Shown here piece after piece: positions 36,329 to 45,655 of a DNA stretch of 64,000 bases. A program made the translations under genes and the position numbers. A model generated the notes under the pieces. That model saw only the letters and a program-made list of their open reading frames with translations, was not told where the DNA came from and made no database searches. Origin of the DNA: Planctomycetota bacterium (GTDB taxonomy: Bacteria > Planctomycetota > UBA1135 > GCA-002686595). The stretch spans positions 124,001 through 188,000 of the forward strand of contig JADJQU010000008.1 in assembly GCA_016712565.1 (NCBI GenBank). The letters run 5' to 3'. Position 1 is the stretch's first letter; each line of letters starts with the position of its first letter.

Positions 36329-39300
36329 TCAGTTCCCTTCCGCCGCCCAGCGCGAAAGCCAGCCGAAGCGGCGCTCGCGGTAGGCCACCAGCGGCGTGAC
36401 CGTGAAGCTCACCGAGCCGCCGCCCTCGCCGGCGGTGAACGAGTACTCCAACTCGAACAGGAAGTCGTGACCGAGGCGCCTGAGCAGCACGCCGGAGTTC
36501 AATTGGCTGCCCGAGGACGAAGACACGGTCTGGCGCGCCTCGATCTGCCACTTTTCCGAGAAGTTGAACAGCGCGCCCAGGGACCACGCGCTGTACAGGC
36601 GGTCACCCGCCAGCGTGCGCGCGATGTCGTAGCCGGTCTGGAACTCCAGGGCCTCGATGGGCCGGAAGCCGACCTGCGTGCGCGAGTAGTCGGCGTCGCG
36701 GTGCTCCACGTCGTAGCGAGCGTCGTGGGTGACGCCGAAGGGGACCGAAGCCACGCTGGAGAGCCACTGGGCGTTGACTCGCAGGGGCTGCCATCCATCG
36801 GGCCTTCCGTTGGGCAGGTCCACGCCGTAGGCCTGGCGCACCTCCACGTCCAGGAAGCGCTGCTCCTCCAGGCGCACCGTTCCCGGGGACCGCGGCGCGA
36901 CCCAGCGCGAACGCAGGCCCGCCTCGAAGAACTTCCCGTCCAGGGGATCCTCGACCCCGTCGAACTGCGCCACGGTGGGGCCGCTCTCCTCCACACCGAC
37001 GTCGCCCCGCACGCCGAGGGTCGGGGTCAGCGTGTGCAGGTGGCCGCCGCCGTACATGCGCCAAAACGTGCTCGACGCCTCCGCGCCGGCCAGGAGCGCC
37101 ACGCGCGTGGGCATCTCCGAGCCTGTCACGCCCCGATCCCAGGCGGTGCCGCGGGCTTCGACGAAGGGCACCAGCCGCGCGTCCAGGACGCCCAGGGGGA
37201 GCGGCATCTCCCAGCGCTGGGAGCTGTCGATGCGCAGGGCCTCCTGCTCGCCGAAGCCGTCGCGGAAGGGCGCCTCGTACAGCGCATCGCCTTCCACCCG
37301 CATCAGGTAGGCGGCCGTCGTGTCGGAGCTGTAGACCAGGTCCCGGCCCCACCAGCGCACCACGCCCGCCCGGCCGCGGGTGTAGCCCGCCGAGGGCAGC
37401 TCCAGCACCTCGGTGCGATAGTCGTCGAGCTGCACCTCCGCCGTGGCGCGCGTGTAGTCGAGTCCGCGGGCGTCGCGCCAGTGCAGATAGGTCTCGCGTT
37501 CCTCCCAGCGTAGGTAGTCGCCTTCGAAGAACTCCGACTGCACGCCGGGATCGGTCTGGACCGTCAAGCGGAAGTCGATCCACTCGCCGCCGCCGAGCCA
37601 GCGCCGGCCCTCGGTTCGCAGCCATGCGCGCAGGCTGTCGCGGTCGTCCTTCGGCACGCGCACCAGGCCGCGGTCGGTCCCGGTGTCGTTGATGAAGTGG
37701 AGCCAGGAGGTCATCTTGTAGACCCCCTTCTCCTCCACATCGTTCTTGATGCCGAGCAGCAGGCCCCGCGAGTTCAAGTAGCGCACGAAGCCCGCGTTGT
37801 CGTCCTTGGGCTTCTCGCCGCTCTTGCCCAGCAGGGTGGAGATGCCCTTCGACACGAAGCCGATCGGCACGGCAAACGTCAGGCCGACGAACGTGCCGAA
37901 GCGCGCGCTGCTGCCGAAGGACAGGGCCCCCAGGCCCAGGATCCGCAGGCTCTCGGGATCGACGCGACCCGACTTGTCCATGACCAGCGGGAAACTCGGG
38001 ATCGGGATCTTGGGCCAGATGCCGAAGTCCAGGCGGTTCTGCTTGGCCGTGATGTCGTAGGAACCGTCGGTCTCGTCGGCGCCCTCCTTGCGGCCCGCGG
38101 CCTTGGCCTTGCGGGCCCGGTCCGTGGGCCGCGGCTTGAAGCGCACGTCCGCCAGCGTGATCTGGTAATGGGGCTCGTCGAATTCGCAGGTCGTGAGGCG
38201 CGCCTGTTCCGCGCGGCCGGAGCCGTCCGGGGAAACGCGCACCCAGTCGGCGTGGAGCTTGATGCGGTTCGCGGCCGCGCGGAGCGGCAGGTCGGCGATG
38301 ATGTCCAGGTCGCGCACCCAGCCGTGGCCGTCGGTCAGGTCCACGTAGAGCGCATCGGCCCGCAGGCGCCGGTTGCCGTCGCGGATCACCTCGATGTTGC
38401 CTTCGAAGTACGCCTCTCGAACCCACTTGCTGAATCCGAAGGCCAGGAGCTTCTCGATCAGTGCATTGCGGCGCGCGCCGCCACCGGCCTCCGCCACCTC
38501 CCGCGGGACCACGGGGAGCACCTCGGCGCGGGGCATCAGACGCCGCGCCAGGTCGTTGACGCGCCGCTCGTCGAGCCAGAAGAGGGCCCAGGAAGCGCGC
38601 ACCTTCTGGTCGTTGTCGCGGTCGATGAACGTGAGTTCGCGCACCACCTGGACGCGCGAATCGAGGCCGAAGGCGGGCTCCATGGCCGCGAAGGTGACTT
38701 CGTAGTCGCCCGCCTGGGGGTCGAGCGGCGTCCAGGAACCGTTGGCCGCCCGCAGGAAGCCCGTGGAAAGGTCGAACTCCACCCACTCGGTGCTGACGCG
38801 GTGGCCCGCGAACGCCCCGGCCTTCTCGGCGCCTTCCTCCGTGGACGGGACGTCGCGAGAGGCAAAGGCGTTCGCGGCGATGTCGAGCTGGGCCGGGTCG
38901 CCGCGCAGGGTCAGGTTGCTGTGCTCGCGATCGAGGAACAGCGAGGAGCCGCGGGCGCGCAGGCCCTCGGCGAAGGCCGCTTCGAAACCATCCCAGGCCA
39001 GGAGACTCGCCACCGTGAAGCGTGCTTCGTCGCGACCGGGCTCCAGGAGCTCGGCGCCGCTCAGGACGAGCTTCTCCGCATCCAGGGACCAGGCCGTCTC
39101 GGGCGTGGCCGATTGCCCCAGGTACACGCCGTCGGTGAACAGGATCGAGGTCCGATCCACGGTCATCGAGCCCGCCACGGCGCGCAGGGGCGCCTCGCCG
39201 GACGACACGCCGGCCTCGCCCAGGGGCACGTCGACGCCGTCGATCTCGATCACGGGGCCGTCGGCGCCGAGTTTTTCCGGCGAGAACTCCACGCCGGCCG

Positions 39301-41413
39301 CGGACAGGTCGAAGGTGATCGAATTCTGGGGCAGGCGGCCGGACAGGTGCACGCGCTCACCCGCCCTGGGCAGCAGGGACCCCGAGCGATCCGCGTCGAT
39401 GGTCAGCGTCTCGCCTTGGCCGTCGAGCGTCTCGACGCCCTTCACGTGGAAGGCCACCTGGCCGCTGGCGGTCAGGCCCTCGCTCTCGAGTTTCCTCGAC
39501 GGACCCTCCACGGCCGCGGCACGCACCTCCAGGGACTCGGCGGTCAGGTCCAGCTGGCGCCCCGCCTCGCGGACGCCGGCCACGACCTCGCCGCCGGCCC
39601 GCAACAAGAGCTTCTCCACGGGCTCGAGGGGCGTGCGTTCCACCGAAATCCAGCGCGCGGCCAGGTCGTAGGTCGCACCGGCGAGGGCGACGGCGGCGCG
39701 GGCTTCGCCCTCGGCCCGCAGCACGTTGCCGTCGATGGCGATGCGCCGCGCGTCGAGGGAGCCCTGCTCGAACTCGCAGTGGGCGCTCGCCGTGGGGGCG
39801 CCCAGCAGTTCGGCGGAGTCCTTGCCGTGCACGATCACCCGTTCGCCCCGCCCGCGGCCGTTCTCGTTCTCGAAGGACACCGCGCCCACTCCGGTGAACG
39901 ACTGGGTGAGCTCGTCGAGATCGCGCACCTCGTTGGCTTTGGCGCGGAAGGCCTGGGGGCCGGTGACCACCAGATCCACGTCGTGGGCCACGGGCACCCG
40001 GAAGGACTTCGGGAGGCGAACGAATTCCAGCCCGTTGGCGGCGGACAGGTCGAAGGTGCCGCCGTCGGGCAGGGGCCCGGCGGCGTGGGTCGGCCCGAAG
40101 GTGGAGAGCGCCGCGGCCGCGTTCCCATCGGCGTCCAGGCGTCGCTCGACGGTCAGCGCGTTGCTTTCCAGCCGCGAGCCCGCCGCCTCCGCGACCACGC
40201 TGCCGAGGGCCTCGAGGCGGCCGAAGTCGCTGTCTCCCTTGCGCGTGCCGCTGAGTTTGTCCTGGGCCACCAGGGTCATCTCCAGGGAGGGCACGGCGAG
40301 CGTCGCGGGCCCCAGGAAATCGAAGTGCGAGTCTCCGAGGAGGTCCACCTCCAGGGGGCCCGCGCCCGAGAGGAAGACCTCCAGGTCGGAACTTGGCTGG
40401 CCCTGGGCTCCGGGGACCTTGCTCGTGTCCACCTCGCGCAGGAGCAGCGTCACCCGCGGGGCCCCGGTCAGGCTGGCGTGGCGCGGGCGGCCGTCGGCCT
40501 CCAGCTCCAGCCGGGCCTCGTCGCCGAAGAACTTGCCGTCCACCGGCGCCAGCTTCACGTTGCCGCGGGCGCGGATTTCCGTGGGCCGCACGCTCTTTTT
40601 CGCGTGGGAAACCAGGGCGTCGAGCTCCACCACATCGGCATCCACCACCAGCGGGTGGGCGCCTTCGAAGGCCAGGTGGGCCTGGTCCTTGGCGACCACC
40701 CGCGTCGCGCCCTCGCCGAGCTTCTCGAGGGACGTGAACGTGAGGCCCTTGGAGGCCCTGAGGCTGGCGGGCGTGCCGTCGTCCAGGATCAGGTTCGCGT
40801 GGGTGTCGCGCTCCAGGTCGAGCACGCGCTCGAGTCCGCGAAACGAAAGGCCCAGGCCGTCGGCGGACAGGCCCGTGCCCTTGATCTCCACGCGCTCGCT
40901 GGAACTGAAGCTCTCGTCGGCGAACTTGCCCGTGGCGCTCGGCACGCGCAGGGTCAGGGGCGCGAAGGGCGAGCCCTCGTGCAGCGTGGCCACCACGTCC
41001 TCGAGCTCCACGGGGTGATCGCGGTCGAACTCCAGGGCCGGCATCGTCCTCAGGCGGCCGCGGGCTGTCTTGGCTCGCACCTCCAAGCGCAGGCGATCGG
41101 TGCCCGGCACGAAGAAGCGCGCCACCAGGTCGTCGAAGCGGTAGACCCCGTCGCCCAGCGACGAGAAGTTCCTGGCCGAGACGCGATGGACGGCCAGGCC
41201 CGCGGCATCGAACTTGGTGTCCAGGAACGGCCCACCTGCCTCCACCTTGCCCTGCTTGTCCTTGCCGAGCTCGACCTCGGTGAGCGCGTTGCTGTCGGGC
41301 TCCTCCGTGCGCACCGGCGTGGGCGGTGCCGGCTTGCGGCGCCCGCGGTCGATCCACCACAGGACGGCCAAGCCGGCGATGAAAATCGCCAGGAACAGGC
41401 TCCAGCGTTTCAT
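36329..41413 (-). CDS. giant LptC/LptA/LptD-like outer membrane assembly protein
   Basis: 1694 aa. A single N-terminal anchor (WSLFLAIFIAGLAVLWWI, residues 4-21) precedes an LptC-like region (FDAAGLAVHRVSARNFSSLGDGVYRFDD). A very long series of beta-rich segments follows, with OstA/LptA character (IRARGNVKLAPVDGKFFGDEARLELE, LRAEGEARAAVALAGATYDL, and FEGNIEVIRDGNRRLRADALYVDL near 1000-1030). From about 1130 a C-terminal region like the LptD barrel ends in an antiparallel pattern (QIEARQTVSSSSGSQLNSG, FLFELEYSFTAGEGGGSVSFTVTPL, FGWLSRW). Canonical LptC, LptA and LptD are about 190, 185 and 780 aa, so this looks like a bridge fusion for LPS transport. It overlaps kdsC by 4 bp. An anchored barrel is topologically odd, so the N-terminus may be a cleaved signal. 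Confidence 0.75.
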   Translation of the reverse strand: MKRWSLFLAIFIAGLAVLWWIDRGRRKPAPPTPVRTEEPDSNALTEVELGKDKQGKVEAGGPFLDTKFDAAGLAVHRVSARNFSSLGDGVYRFDDLVARFFVPGTDRLRLEVRAKTARGRLRTMPALEFDRDHPVELEDVVATLHEGSPFAPLTLRVPSATGKFADESFSSSERVEIKGTGLSADGLGLSFRGLERVLDLERDTHANLILDDGTPASLRASKGLTFTSLEKLGEGATRVVAKDQAHLAFEGAHPLVVDADVVELDALVSHAKKSVRPTEIRARGNVKLAPVDGKFFGDEARLELEADGRPRHASLTGAPRVTLLLREVDTSKVPGAQGQPSSDLEVFLSGAGPLEVDLLGDSHFDFLGPATLAVPSLEMTLVAQDKLSGTRKGDSDFGRLEALGSVVAEAAGSRLESNALTVERRLDADGNAAAALSTFGPTHAAGPLPDGGTFDLSAANGLEFVRLPKSFRVPVAHDVDLVVTGPQAFRAKANEVRDLDELTQSFTGVGAVSFENENGRGRGERVIVHGKDSAELLGAPTASAHCEFEQGSLDARRIAIDGNVLRAEGEARAAVALAGATYDLAARWISVERTPLEPVEKLLLRAGGEVVAGVREAGRQLDLTAESLEVRAAAVEGPSRKLESEGLTASGQVAFHVKGVETLDGQGETLTIDADRSGSLLPRAGERVHLSGRLPQNSITFDLSAAGVEFSPEKLGADGPVIEIDGVDVPLGEAGVSSGEAPLRAVAGSMTVDRTSILFTDGVYLGQSATPETAWSLDAEKLVLSGAELLEPGRDEARFTVASLLAWDGFEAAFAEGLRARGSSLFLDREHSNLTLRGDPAQLDIAANAFASRDVPSTEEGAEKAGAFAGHRVSTEWVEFDLSTGFLRAANGSWTPLDPQAGDYEVTFAAMEPAFGLDSRVQVVRELTFIDRDNDQKVRASWALFWLDERRVNDLARRLMPRAEVLPVVPREVAEAGGGARRNALIEKLLAFGFSKWVREAYFEGNIEVIRDGNRRLRADALYVDLTDGHGWVRDLDIIADLPLRAAANRIKLHADWVRVSPDGSGRAEQARLTTCEFDEPHYQITLADVRFKPRPTDRARKAKAAGRKEGADETDGSYDITAKQNRLDFGIWPKIPIPSFPLVMDKSGRVDPESLRILGLGALSFGSSARFGTFVGLTFAVPIGFVSKGISTLLGKSGEKPKDDNAGFVRYLNSRGLLLGIKNDVEEKGVYKMTSWLHFINDTGTDRGLVRVPKDDRDSLRAWLRTEGRRWLGGGEWIDFRLTVQTDPGVQSEFFEGDYLRWEERETYLHWRDARGLDYTRATAEVQLDDYRTEVLELPSAGYTRGRAGVVRWWGRDLVYSSDTTAAYLMRVEGDALYEAPFRDGFGEQEALRIDSSQRWEMPLPLGVLDARLVPFVEARGTAWDRGVTGSEMPTRVALLAGAEASSTFWRMYGGGHLHTLTPTLGVRGDVGVEESGPTVAQFDGVEDPLDGKFFEAGLRSRWVAPRSPGTVRLEEQRFLDVEVRQAYGVDLPNGRPDGWQPLRVNAQWLSSVASVPFGVTHDARYDVEHRDADYSRTQVGFRPIEALEFQTGYDIARTLAGDRLYSAWSLGALFNFSEKWQIEARQTVSSSSGSQLNSGVLLRRLGHDFLFELEYSFTAGEGGGSVSFTVTPLVAYRERRFGWLSRWAAEGN

Positions 41414-41961
41414 GATCCCAGCGCGCCGGCCTGGGCCACGAGCCCGTCCCAGTCTCCCCGCGCCCGCAACAGGTGCTCGGCCATCTCGCGCACCGCGCCC
41501 ATGCCGCCGGCGGCACGGGTCACGAAGTCGGCGCGCGCCCGCACCTCGTCGCGGGCGTTGGCGGGGGCCACACGCACGGCGGCGCGTTCGAACAGGGCCA
41601 GATCGGCGAGGTCGTCACCCATGGCCAGGGTCCGGGCGGGTTCGATCCCCAGGGTGCGCTGGAGGGTCTCCAGGGCGCGATCCTTGGGGCCGCTCCGCTG
41701 GATCAGGTGCTGGACGCGCAGCTCGGCCGCCCGTGTCTCCGTGGCCCGCGAGCCGCGGCCGGTGATCCAGGCGAGCTGGATCCCCGAACGCAGCAGCCAC
41801 ACGATGGCCGCGCCGTCCTGGACGTGGAAGCGTTGGACCTCCACCTCGCCGGCGTAGACGACGGAGCCGTCGGTGAGCACGCCGTCCACATCCAGCGCCA
41901 CCAGCCGAATCCCCGGCAGCGCACGCTGCCACGGCGCCGAAACCGCCCCTGCCTGCTCCAT
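41410..41961 (-). CDS. kdsC: 3-deoxy-D-manno-octulosonate-8-phosphate phosphatase KdsC
   Basis: 183 aa, the usual size. HAD phosphatase giving Kdo for lipid A-core synthesis. Motif I is LVALDVDGVLTDG (Asp24/Asp26), with VVYAGEVEVQRFHVQDGAAIVWLLRSGI, motif II in LAWITGRGS, LIQRSGPKDRALE, and the C-terminal GDDLADLALFERAAVRVAPANA characteristic of the KdsC/YrbI subfamily. It is coupled to the Lpt-like gene (ATGA) and lies 39 bp after kdsD, a layout like the E. coli kdsD-kdsC-lptC-lptA cluster. Confidence 0.92.
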   Translation of the reverse strand: MEQAGAVSAPWQRALPGIRLVALDVDGVLTDGSVVYAGEVEVQRFHVQDGAAIVWLLRSGIQLAWITGRGSRATETRAAELRVQHLIQRSGPKDRALETLQRTLGIEPARTLAMGDDLADLALFERAAVRVAPANARDEVRARADFVTRAAGGMGAVREMAEHLLRARGDWDGLVAQAGALGS

Positions 41962-42000
41962 TGGGCCGGAGCATAAGCTCCGCCCCCCCTCGAAGCCCGC

Positions 42001-43128
42001 TCAGACTCGCGTGTCCAGCAGGTCCTGCACGTCCACCAGGCCCACCGGGCGGCGGTTCGCGTCGATCACGGGCATCTGGTCGATGCGGTGTTCCCGCATC
42101 AGGCGTTCCACGGACTGCACGAGGTCCTCGGGCAGCACGCACTTGGGGTTCTTCGTCATGAACGGGTCGATGGGGTCCCCGTGGTCCATGGGGCCCGATT
42201 CCTTGAAGTGCCTCCGGAAGTCACCGTCGGTGAAGATCCCGGCCAGGCGGCCGTCGGCGGCGACGATCAGGGCGGCCCCGGGCCGTCCCGGGGTGTCGCT
42301 CATCACTCGCAGCACCTCCAGGAGGGGCGTGCCGCTGGCGCACAGGGGCAGTTCGCGGCCCTGGCGCATGACCTCGCCCACGTGCATCAGCTTCCGGCCC
42401 AGGGCGCCCGCCGGGTGGTACAGGGCGTATTCCTCCCGCGAGAAGCGCCGTTCCCGGGACACGACCATGGCCAGGGCGTCGCCGAGGGCCAGCAGGGCCG
42501 ACGTGCTGGCCGTGGGGGCCAGCCCCAGGGGGCAGGCCTCGTCGATCGGGCCGATGTCCAGCACCACGTCCGCCAGCCGGCCCAGGGTCGAGAGGGGCTT
42601 GCCGGTGATGGCCACCAGGCGCGCGCCGATCTTGCGCACGGCGGGCACCAGGTGCTTGATTTCCACCGTTTCACCCGAGTTGGAGAGGGCCAGGACCAAG
42701 TCGCGACCGCGGATGCGGCCCAGGTCCCCGTGCAGCGCCTCCGCCGGGTGGAGGAAGATCGAGGGCGTGCCCGTGCTGGCCAGGGTGGCCGAGACCTTCT
42801 GGGCGATCAGGCCGGCCTTGCCCATGCCGGTGACCACCACCACCCCCTCGCAGGCCAGGAGCAGGTCGATGGCCCGGGAGAAGCTCTCGTCCAGGAGGCC
42901 CTCGAGGTTCGAGATGGCCCGGGCTTCCACCTGGATCACCTCGCGGGCGTGGGCCAGCCGTTCGCCCAGGCTCCCGACCGGCGAGGCCGGAGCGCCCGAT
43001 TTCCCCGCCGGGACCGCCTCCTGGGGAGCGACACCCGGGCCCGGCGCGGAGGAGGCTCCTGTGGCCGGGGAGGGGCTCGCCTTCGGCGCCTTGGGATCGT
43101 GGGTCGTCATGCCTGGTTCGGCGTCCAT
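42001..43128 (-). CDS. kdsD: arabinose-5-phosphate isomerase KdsD/KpsF
   Basis: 375 aa from ATG 43128 (ATG 43110 is an equally possible start). SIS domain: VVVVTGMGKAGLIAQKVSATLASTGTPSIFLHPAEALHGDLG, LALSNSGETVEIKHLVP, and PTASTSALLALGDALAM. A pair of CBS domains ends the protein (RPGAALIVAADGRLAGIFTDGDFRRHF and RIDQMPVIDANRRPVGLVDVQDLL). Converts ribulose-5-P to arabinose-5-P for Kdo. The first 50 residues are a Pro/Ala/Ser-rich extension absent from E. coli KdsD (328 aa). First gene of the envelope operon; divergent from the M50 gene across 256 bp. Confidence 0.92.
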   Translation of the reverse strand: MDAEPGMTTHDPKAPKASPSPATGASSAPGPGVAPQEAVPAGKSGAPASPVGSLGERLAHAREVIQVEARAISNLEGLLDESFSRAIDLLLACEGVVVVTGMGKAGLIAQKVSATLASTGTPSIFLHPAEALHGDLGRIRGRDLVLALSNSGETVEIKHLVPAVRKIGARLVAITGKPLSTLGRLADVVLDIGPIDEACPLGLAPTASTSALLALGDALAMVVSRERRFSREEYALYHPAGALGRKLMHVGEVMRQGRELPLCASGTPLLEVLRVMSDTPGRPGAALIVAADGRLAGIFTDGDFRRHFKESGPMDHGDPIDPFMTKNPKCVLPEDLVQSVERLMREHRIDQMPVIDANRRPVGLVDVQDLLDTRV

Positions 43129-43384
43129 GGAAAGGTCGGTCGCGGGACCCTCGATTCTCGGAGGGGACCTCGGAGCGGGCTTCGGATCCGGCCGGGGGTG
43201 GGCCGGAATTCCTGGGCTTCCGGCTGTCCTGGCGCCTCGCGGGGGCGGAGCGCGGAGCCGAATCCTACGGGGTCTCTCGCCCACCGCAAGGCGAGGCGCC
43301 GGGGCCGCGCGCCTGTGCTATAAACCCGGTCGCGGCCCCTCGGTCACCGAATTCGGCGCACCGCCGCCGCACCGCGCCCCACCC

Positions 43385-44131
43385 TTGGACTTCCCTCGCC
43401 CGAAATCCCTGCTGCGCCGCGCCGGCGAGGCCTCCCTGATCGCTTCCGCGGCCTTCGCCCTGGCGCCCGCCCCGGTCCTCGCCCCGGGCCTGAGCCCCCT
43501 GGCCATTGCCCTGATCGTGGCCTTTCTGATCCTGTCCCTGGGCATCCACGAGGCGGCCCACGCCTGGGTCGCCTGGCGTTGCGGCGACTCCACGGCCAAG
43601 GATCTGGGGCGCATGACCCTCAATCCCATCGCCCACATCGATCCCTGGATGACCATCATCATCCCGGGGCTCCTGGCGGCCATGGGCGGCCCGATCTTCG
43701 GCGGCGCGAAGCCCGTGCCGGTGAGCTACCACCGCCTGCGCCACCCCCTGCGGGACATGGCGCTGGTGGCCCTCGCCGGCCCGGCCTCGAATTTCCTGAT
43801 CGCGATCGTCTTCGCGGTGGCCTGGAAGCTCTGCCTGGGGCGCGCCGGCTACGAGCCGGAGTCCCTGATGGTGCAGGTGCTGCTCTACTCGATGTTCGCC
43901 AACATCATGTTGACGGCCTTCAATCTGCTGCCCATCCCGCCCTTGGACGGCTCGCGGGTCATGACCTGGCTCTTGCCCGCCTCGCTGCGGCCCGGATACC
44001 AGGCCCTGGAGCGCTTCGGCATCCTGATCGTGTTCCTGGCGCTGTATCTCCCGCCCGTGCGTCGGGCGCTGAACGAGATGCAGCGCAGCATCCTGGACGT
44101 GATCGACGCCCTGACCTCGGTGATCGCATGA
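43385..44131 (+). CDS. site-2 protease family (M50) membrane metalloprotease
   Basis: 248 aa from TTG 43385, though the start is uncertain because no ATG is near. The zinc site HEAAH (55-59) lies in a transmembrane helix (ILSLGIHEAAHAWVAWRCGD), and the third ligand in NLLPIPPLDGSRVMTWLLP. The core has 4-5 helices and GPASNFLIAIVFAV, like the short group of S2P-like proteases without PDZ or CBS domains (YwhC-like). A TATAAA lies 60 nt upstream (43319-43324). It is coupled to scpA by an ATGA overlap, a common neighbour pair in bacteria. Substrate unknown. Confidence 0.85.
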   Translation: MDFPRPKSLLRRAGEASLIASAAFALAPAPVLAPGLSPLAIALIVAFLILSLGIHEAAHAWVAWRCGDSTAKDLGRMTLNPIAHIDPWMTIIIPGLLAAMGGPIFGGAKPVPVSYHRLRHPLRDMALVALAGPASNFLIAIVFAVAWKLCLGRAGYEPESLMVQVLLYSMFANIMLTAFNLLPIPPLDGSRVMTWLLPASLRPGYQALERFGILIVFLALYLPPVRRALNEMQRSILDVIDALTSVIA

Positions 44132-45195
44132 GCGTCGACTACACGATCCGGCTCGAGCAGGTGTTTCAGGGGCCCCTGGACCTGCTGCTGCACCTCGTCA
44201 ACGAGCAGGAAGTCGACATCCACGAGATCGAGATCGGCAAGATCCTCGACGGGTACCTGGCCTACCTGAAGGCCCTGGAGGAAATCGACATCGAGGTCGC
44301 CGGGGATTTCCTGCTCATGGCCGCGACGTTGATGTCGATCAAGTCGCGTTCGCTGCTGCCCCGCGAGGAGGTGGACCTCGAGGAGGAACTCGACCCCCGC
44401 GACGAGCTGATCCAGCGCCTGCTCGAGTACCGGCACTTCAAGGAGGTCTCGCGGGAGCTGGAAAGCCGCATGGAGGATCGCGCGCGGCTGTTCCCCATGG
44501 GGGACAAGAGCGGCATCCACCTCGGCAACGAGGAGCCCACCATCGAGCTGGGCGAGCTGACCCACTGGGACCTCCTGGCGGCTTTCTCGCGCCTGATGCG
44601 CGAGACGCTGGCCAACCGTTCGCTCAAGATCCAGCGCGACGACCGGCCTCTGCGCTGGTACGTGGAGCGCCTGGTGGGCTGGATCGACGACCGCCGCGAG
44701 GTCACCCTGCGGCAGCTTCTGATGGAGGCCGCCGACGAAAGCGGCGTGTCCAAAGCGATGCTGATCGGGTCGTTCTGCGCGCTCCTGGAGCTGATCAAGC
44801 TCGGCGCGGTCAGCGCCGTGCAGGCGACGCCCACCAGCGAGATCACGATCGTGCTCCGCGAGGACGTCCAGGGCGACCTGGAGGACATGGTTCGCAGCAC
44901 GGAGTTCGACGACGAAGCGGCGCCTGACACCGGCCTCGACTTGGAGCTGCGCCCGCAGGGGCCCCCCTCCGCCGAAGGCCCCGACCCCGAGGCCGACCCC
45001 GAGGCCGACCCCGAGGCCGAAGGGGAAGGAGACCTCCCCCCGGAGGGCGGGAGCGAGATGGGAGCTGGGGATTTCCCCGAGGAACAGGGGGGGACTTCGG
45101 CCTCGGAGGCTCACGGGAGAGGCAACGCTGCCGCGGCGCGCGCGTCGGCAATCCCCGCGGACGCCCACTCCGCGGCCGGGGAAGAGCACGCCTGA
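44128..45195 (+). CDS. scpA: segregation and condensation protein ScpA
   Basis: 355 aa; the conserved part is about 255. The kleisin bridges SMC heads with ScpB in chromosome condensation. Motifs are FQGPLDLLLHLVNEQEVDIHEIEIGKIL, FLLMAATLMSIKSRSLLP, LIQRLLEYRHFKEVSREL and the winged-helix C-terminal SFCALLELIKLGAVSAVQ. The last 95 residues are an acidic Pro/Glu/Gly-rich tail with a 12-bp tandem repeat, probably disordered. scpB is not next to it. Coupled to the M50 gene. Confidence 0.92.
   Translation: MSVDYTIRLEQVFQGPLDLLLHLVNEQEVDIHEIEIGKILDGYLAYLKALEEIDIEVAGDFLLMAATLMSIKSRSLLPREEVDLEEELDPRDELIQRLLEYRHFKEVSRELESRMEDRARLFPMGDKSGIHLGNEEPTIELGELTHWDLLAAFSRLMRETLANRSLKIQRDDRPLRWYVERLVGWIDDRREVTLRQLLMEAADESGVSKAMLIGSFCALLELIKLGAVSAVQATPTSEITIVLREDVQGDLEDMVRSTEFDDEAAPDTGLDLELRPQGPPSAEGPDPEADPEADPEAEGEGDLPPEGGSEMGAGDFPEEQGGTSASEAHGRGNAAAARASAIPADAHSAAGEEHA
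44983..45018 (+). repeat. three tandem copies of a 12-bp unit in scpA
   Basis: The unit GACCCCGAGGCC occurs three times, encoding DPEADPEADPEA in the acidic tail. Confidence 0.85.
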
Positions 45196-45309
45196 GGCCC
45201 CTCCGCCCAAGGTCCCCACGACCGACCCGACCGGGGGGTGGACTGGATCGCCCCCGCGGTCCATATTGCCCATCCTCAAGATTCGAATTCACGACACGAA
45301 GCCATCTCC

Positions 45310-45633
45310 ATGAGCAACGCCCTCGACGTCACCGACAGCACCTGGGACACCGCCGTCCTCCAAAGCAACGTTCCCGTCCTCGTGGACTTCTGGGCGGAGT
45401 GGTGCGGCCCCTGCCGCGCCATGTCGCCCTACGTCGACAAGCTGGCGAGTGAGCTCACCGGCAAGCTCAAGGTCGTCAAGATGAACACCCAGGACAACAC
45501 GGAGGTGCCCTCGCGCTACGGCATCAGCGCGATTCCCACCTTCTTGATCATCAAGGGCGGCAACGTCGTGCACCAGATCGTCGGCGCCCAGGGCTACGAG
45601 GCCTTCAAGAAGTCCGTGATGTCGAAGATCTGA
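45310..45633 (+). CDS. trxA: thioredoxin
   Basis: 107 aa. Cytosolic dithiol reductant with active site WAEWCGPC (Cys32/Cys35), preceded by VLVDFW and followed by the cis-proline loop GISAIPTFLIIKGG. ATG 45310 gives the standard N-terminus; an in-frame ATG at 45238 would add 24 residues. Relevant to the bacillithiol and transsulfuration genes nearby only as general thiol biology. Confidence 0.95.
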   Translation: MSNALDVTDSTWDTAVLQSNVPVLVDFWAEWCGPCRAMSPYVDKLASELTGKLKVVKMNTQDNTEVPSRYGISAIPTFLIIKGGNVVHQIVGAQGYEAFKKSVMSKI

Positions 45634-45655
45634 GCGCGAGCCGGGCCGCGAACCG

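Noticed and set aside
37697..41857. 1386-residue plus-strand open frame
   Set aside because: Antisense shadow of the LptC/LptA/LptD-like gene; composition is reverse-frame bias.
44983..45018. short tandem repeats as a possible CRISPR array
   Set aside because: 12-bp in-frame coding repeats without spacers.
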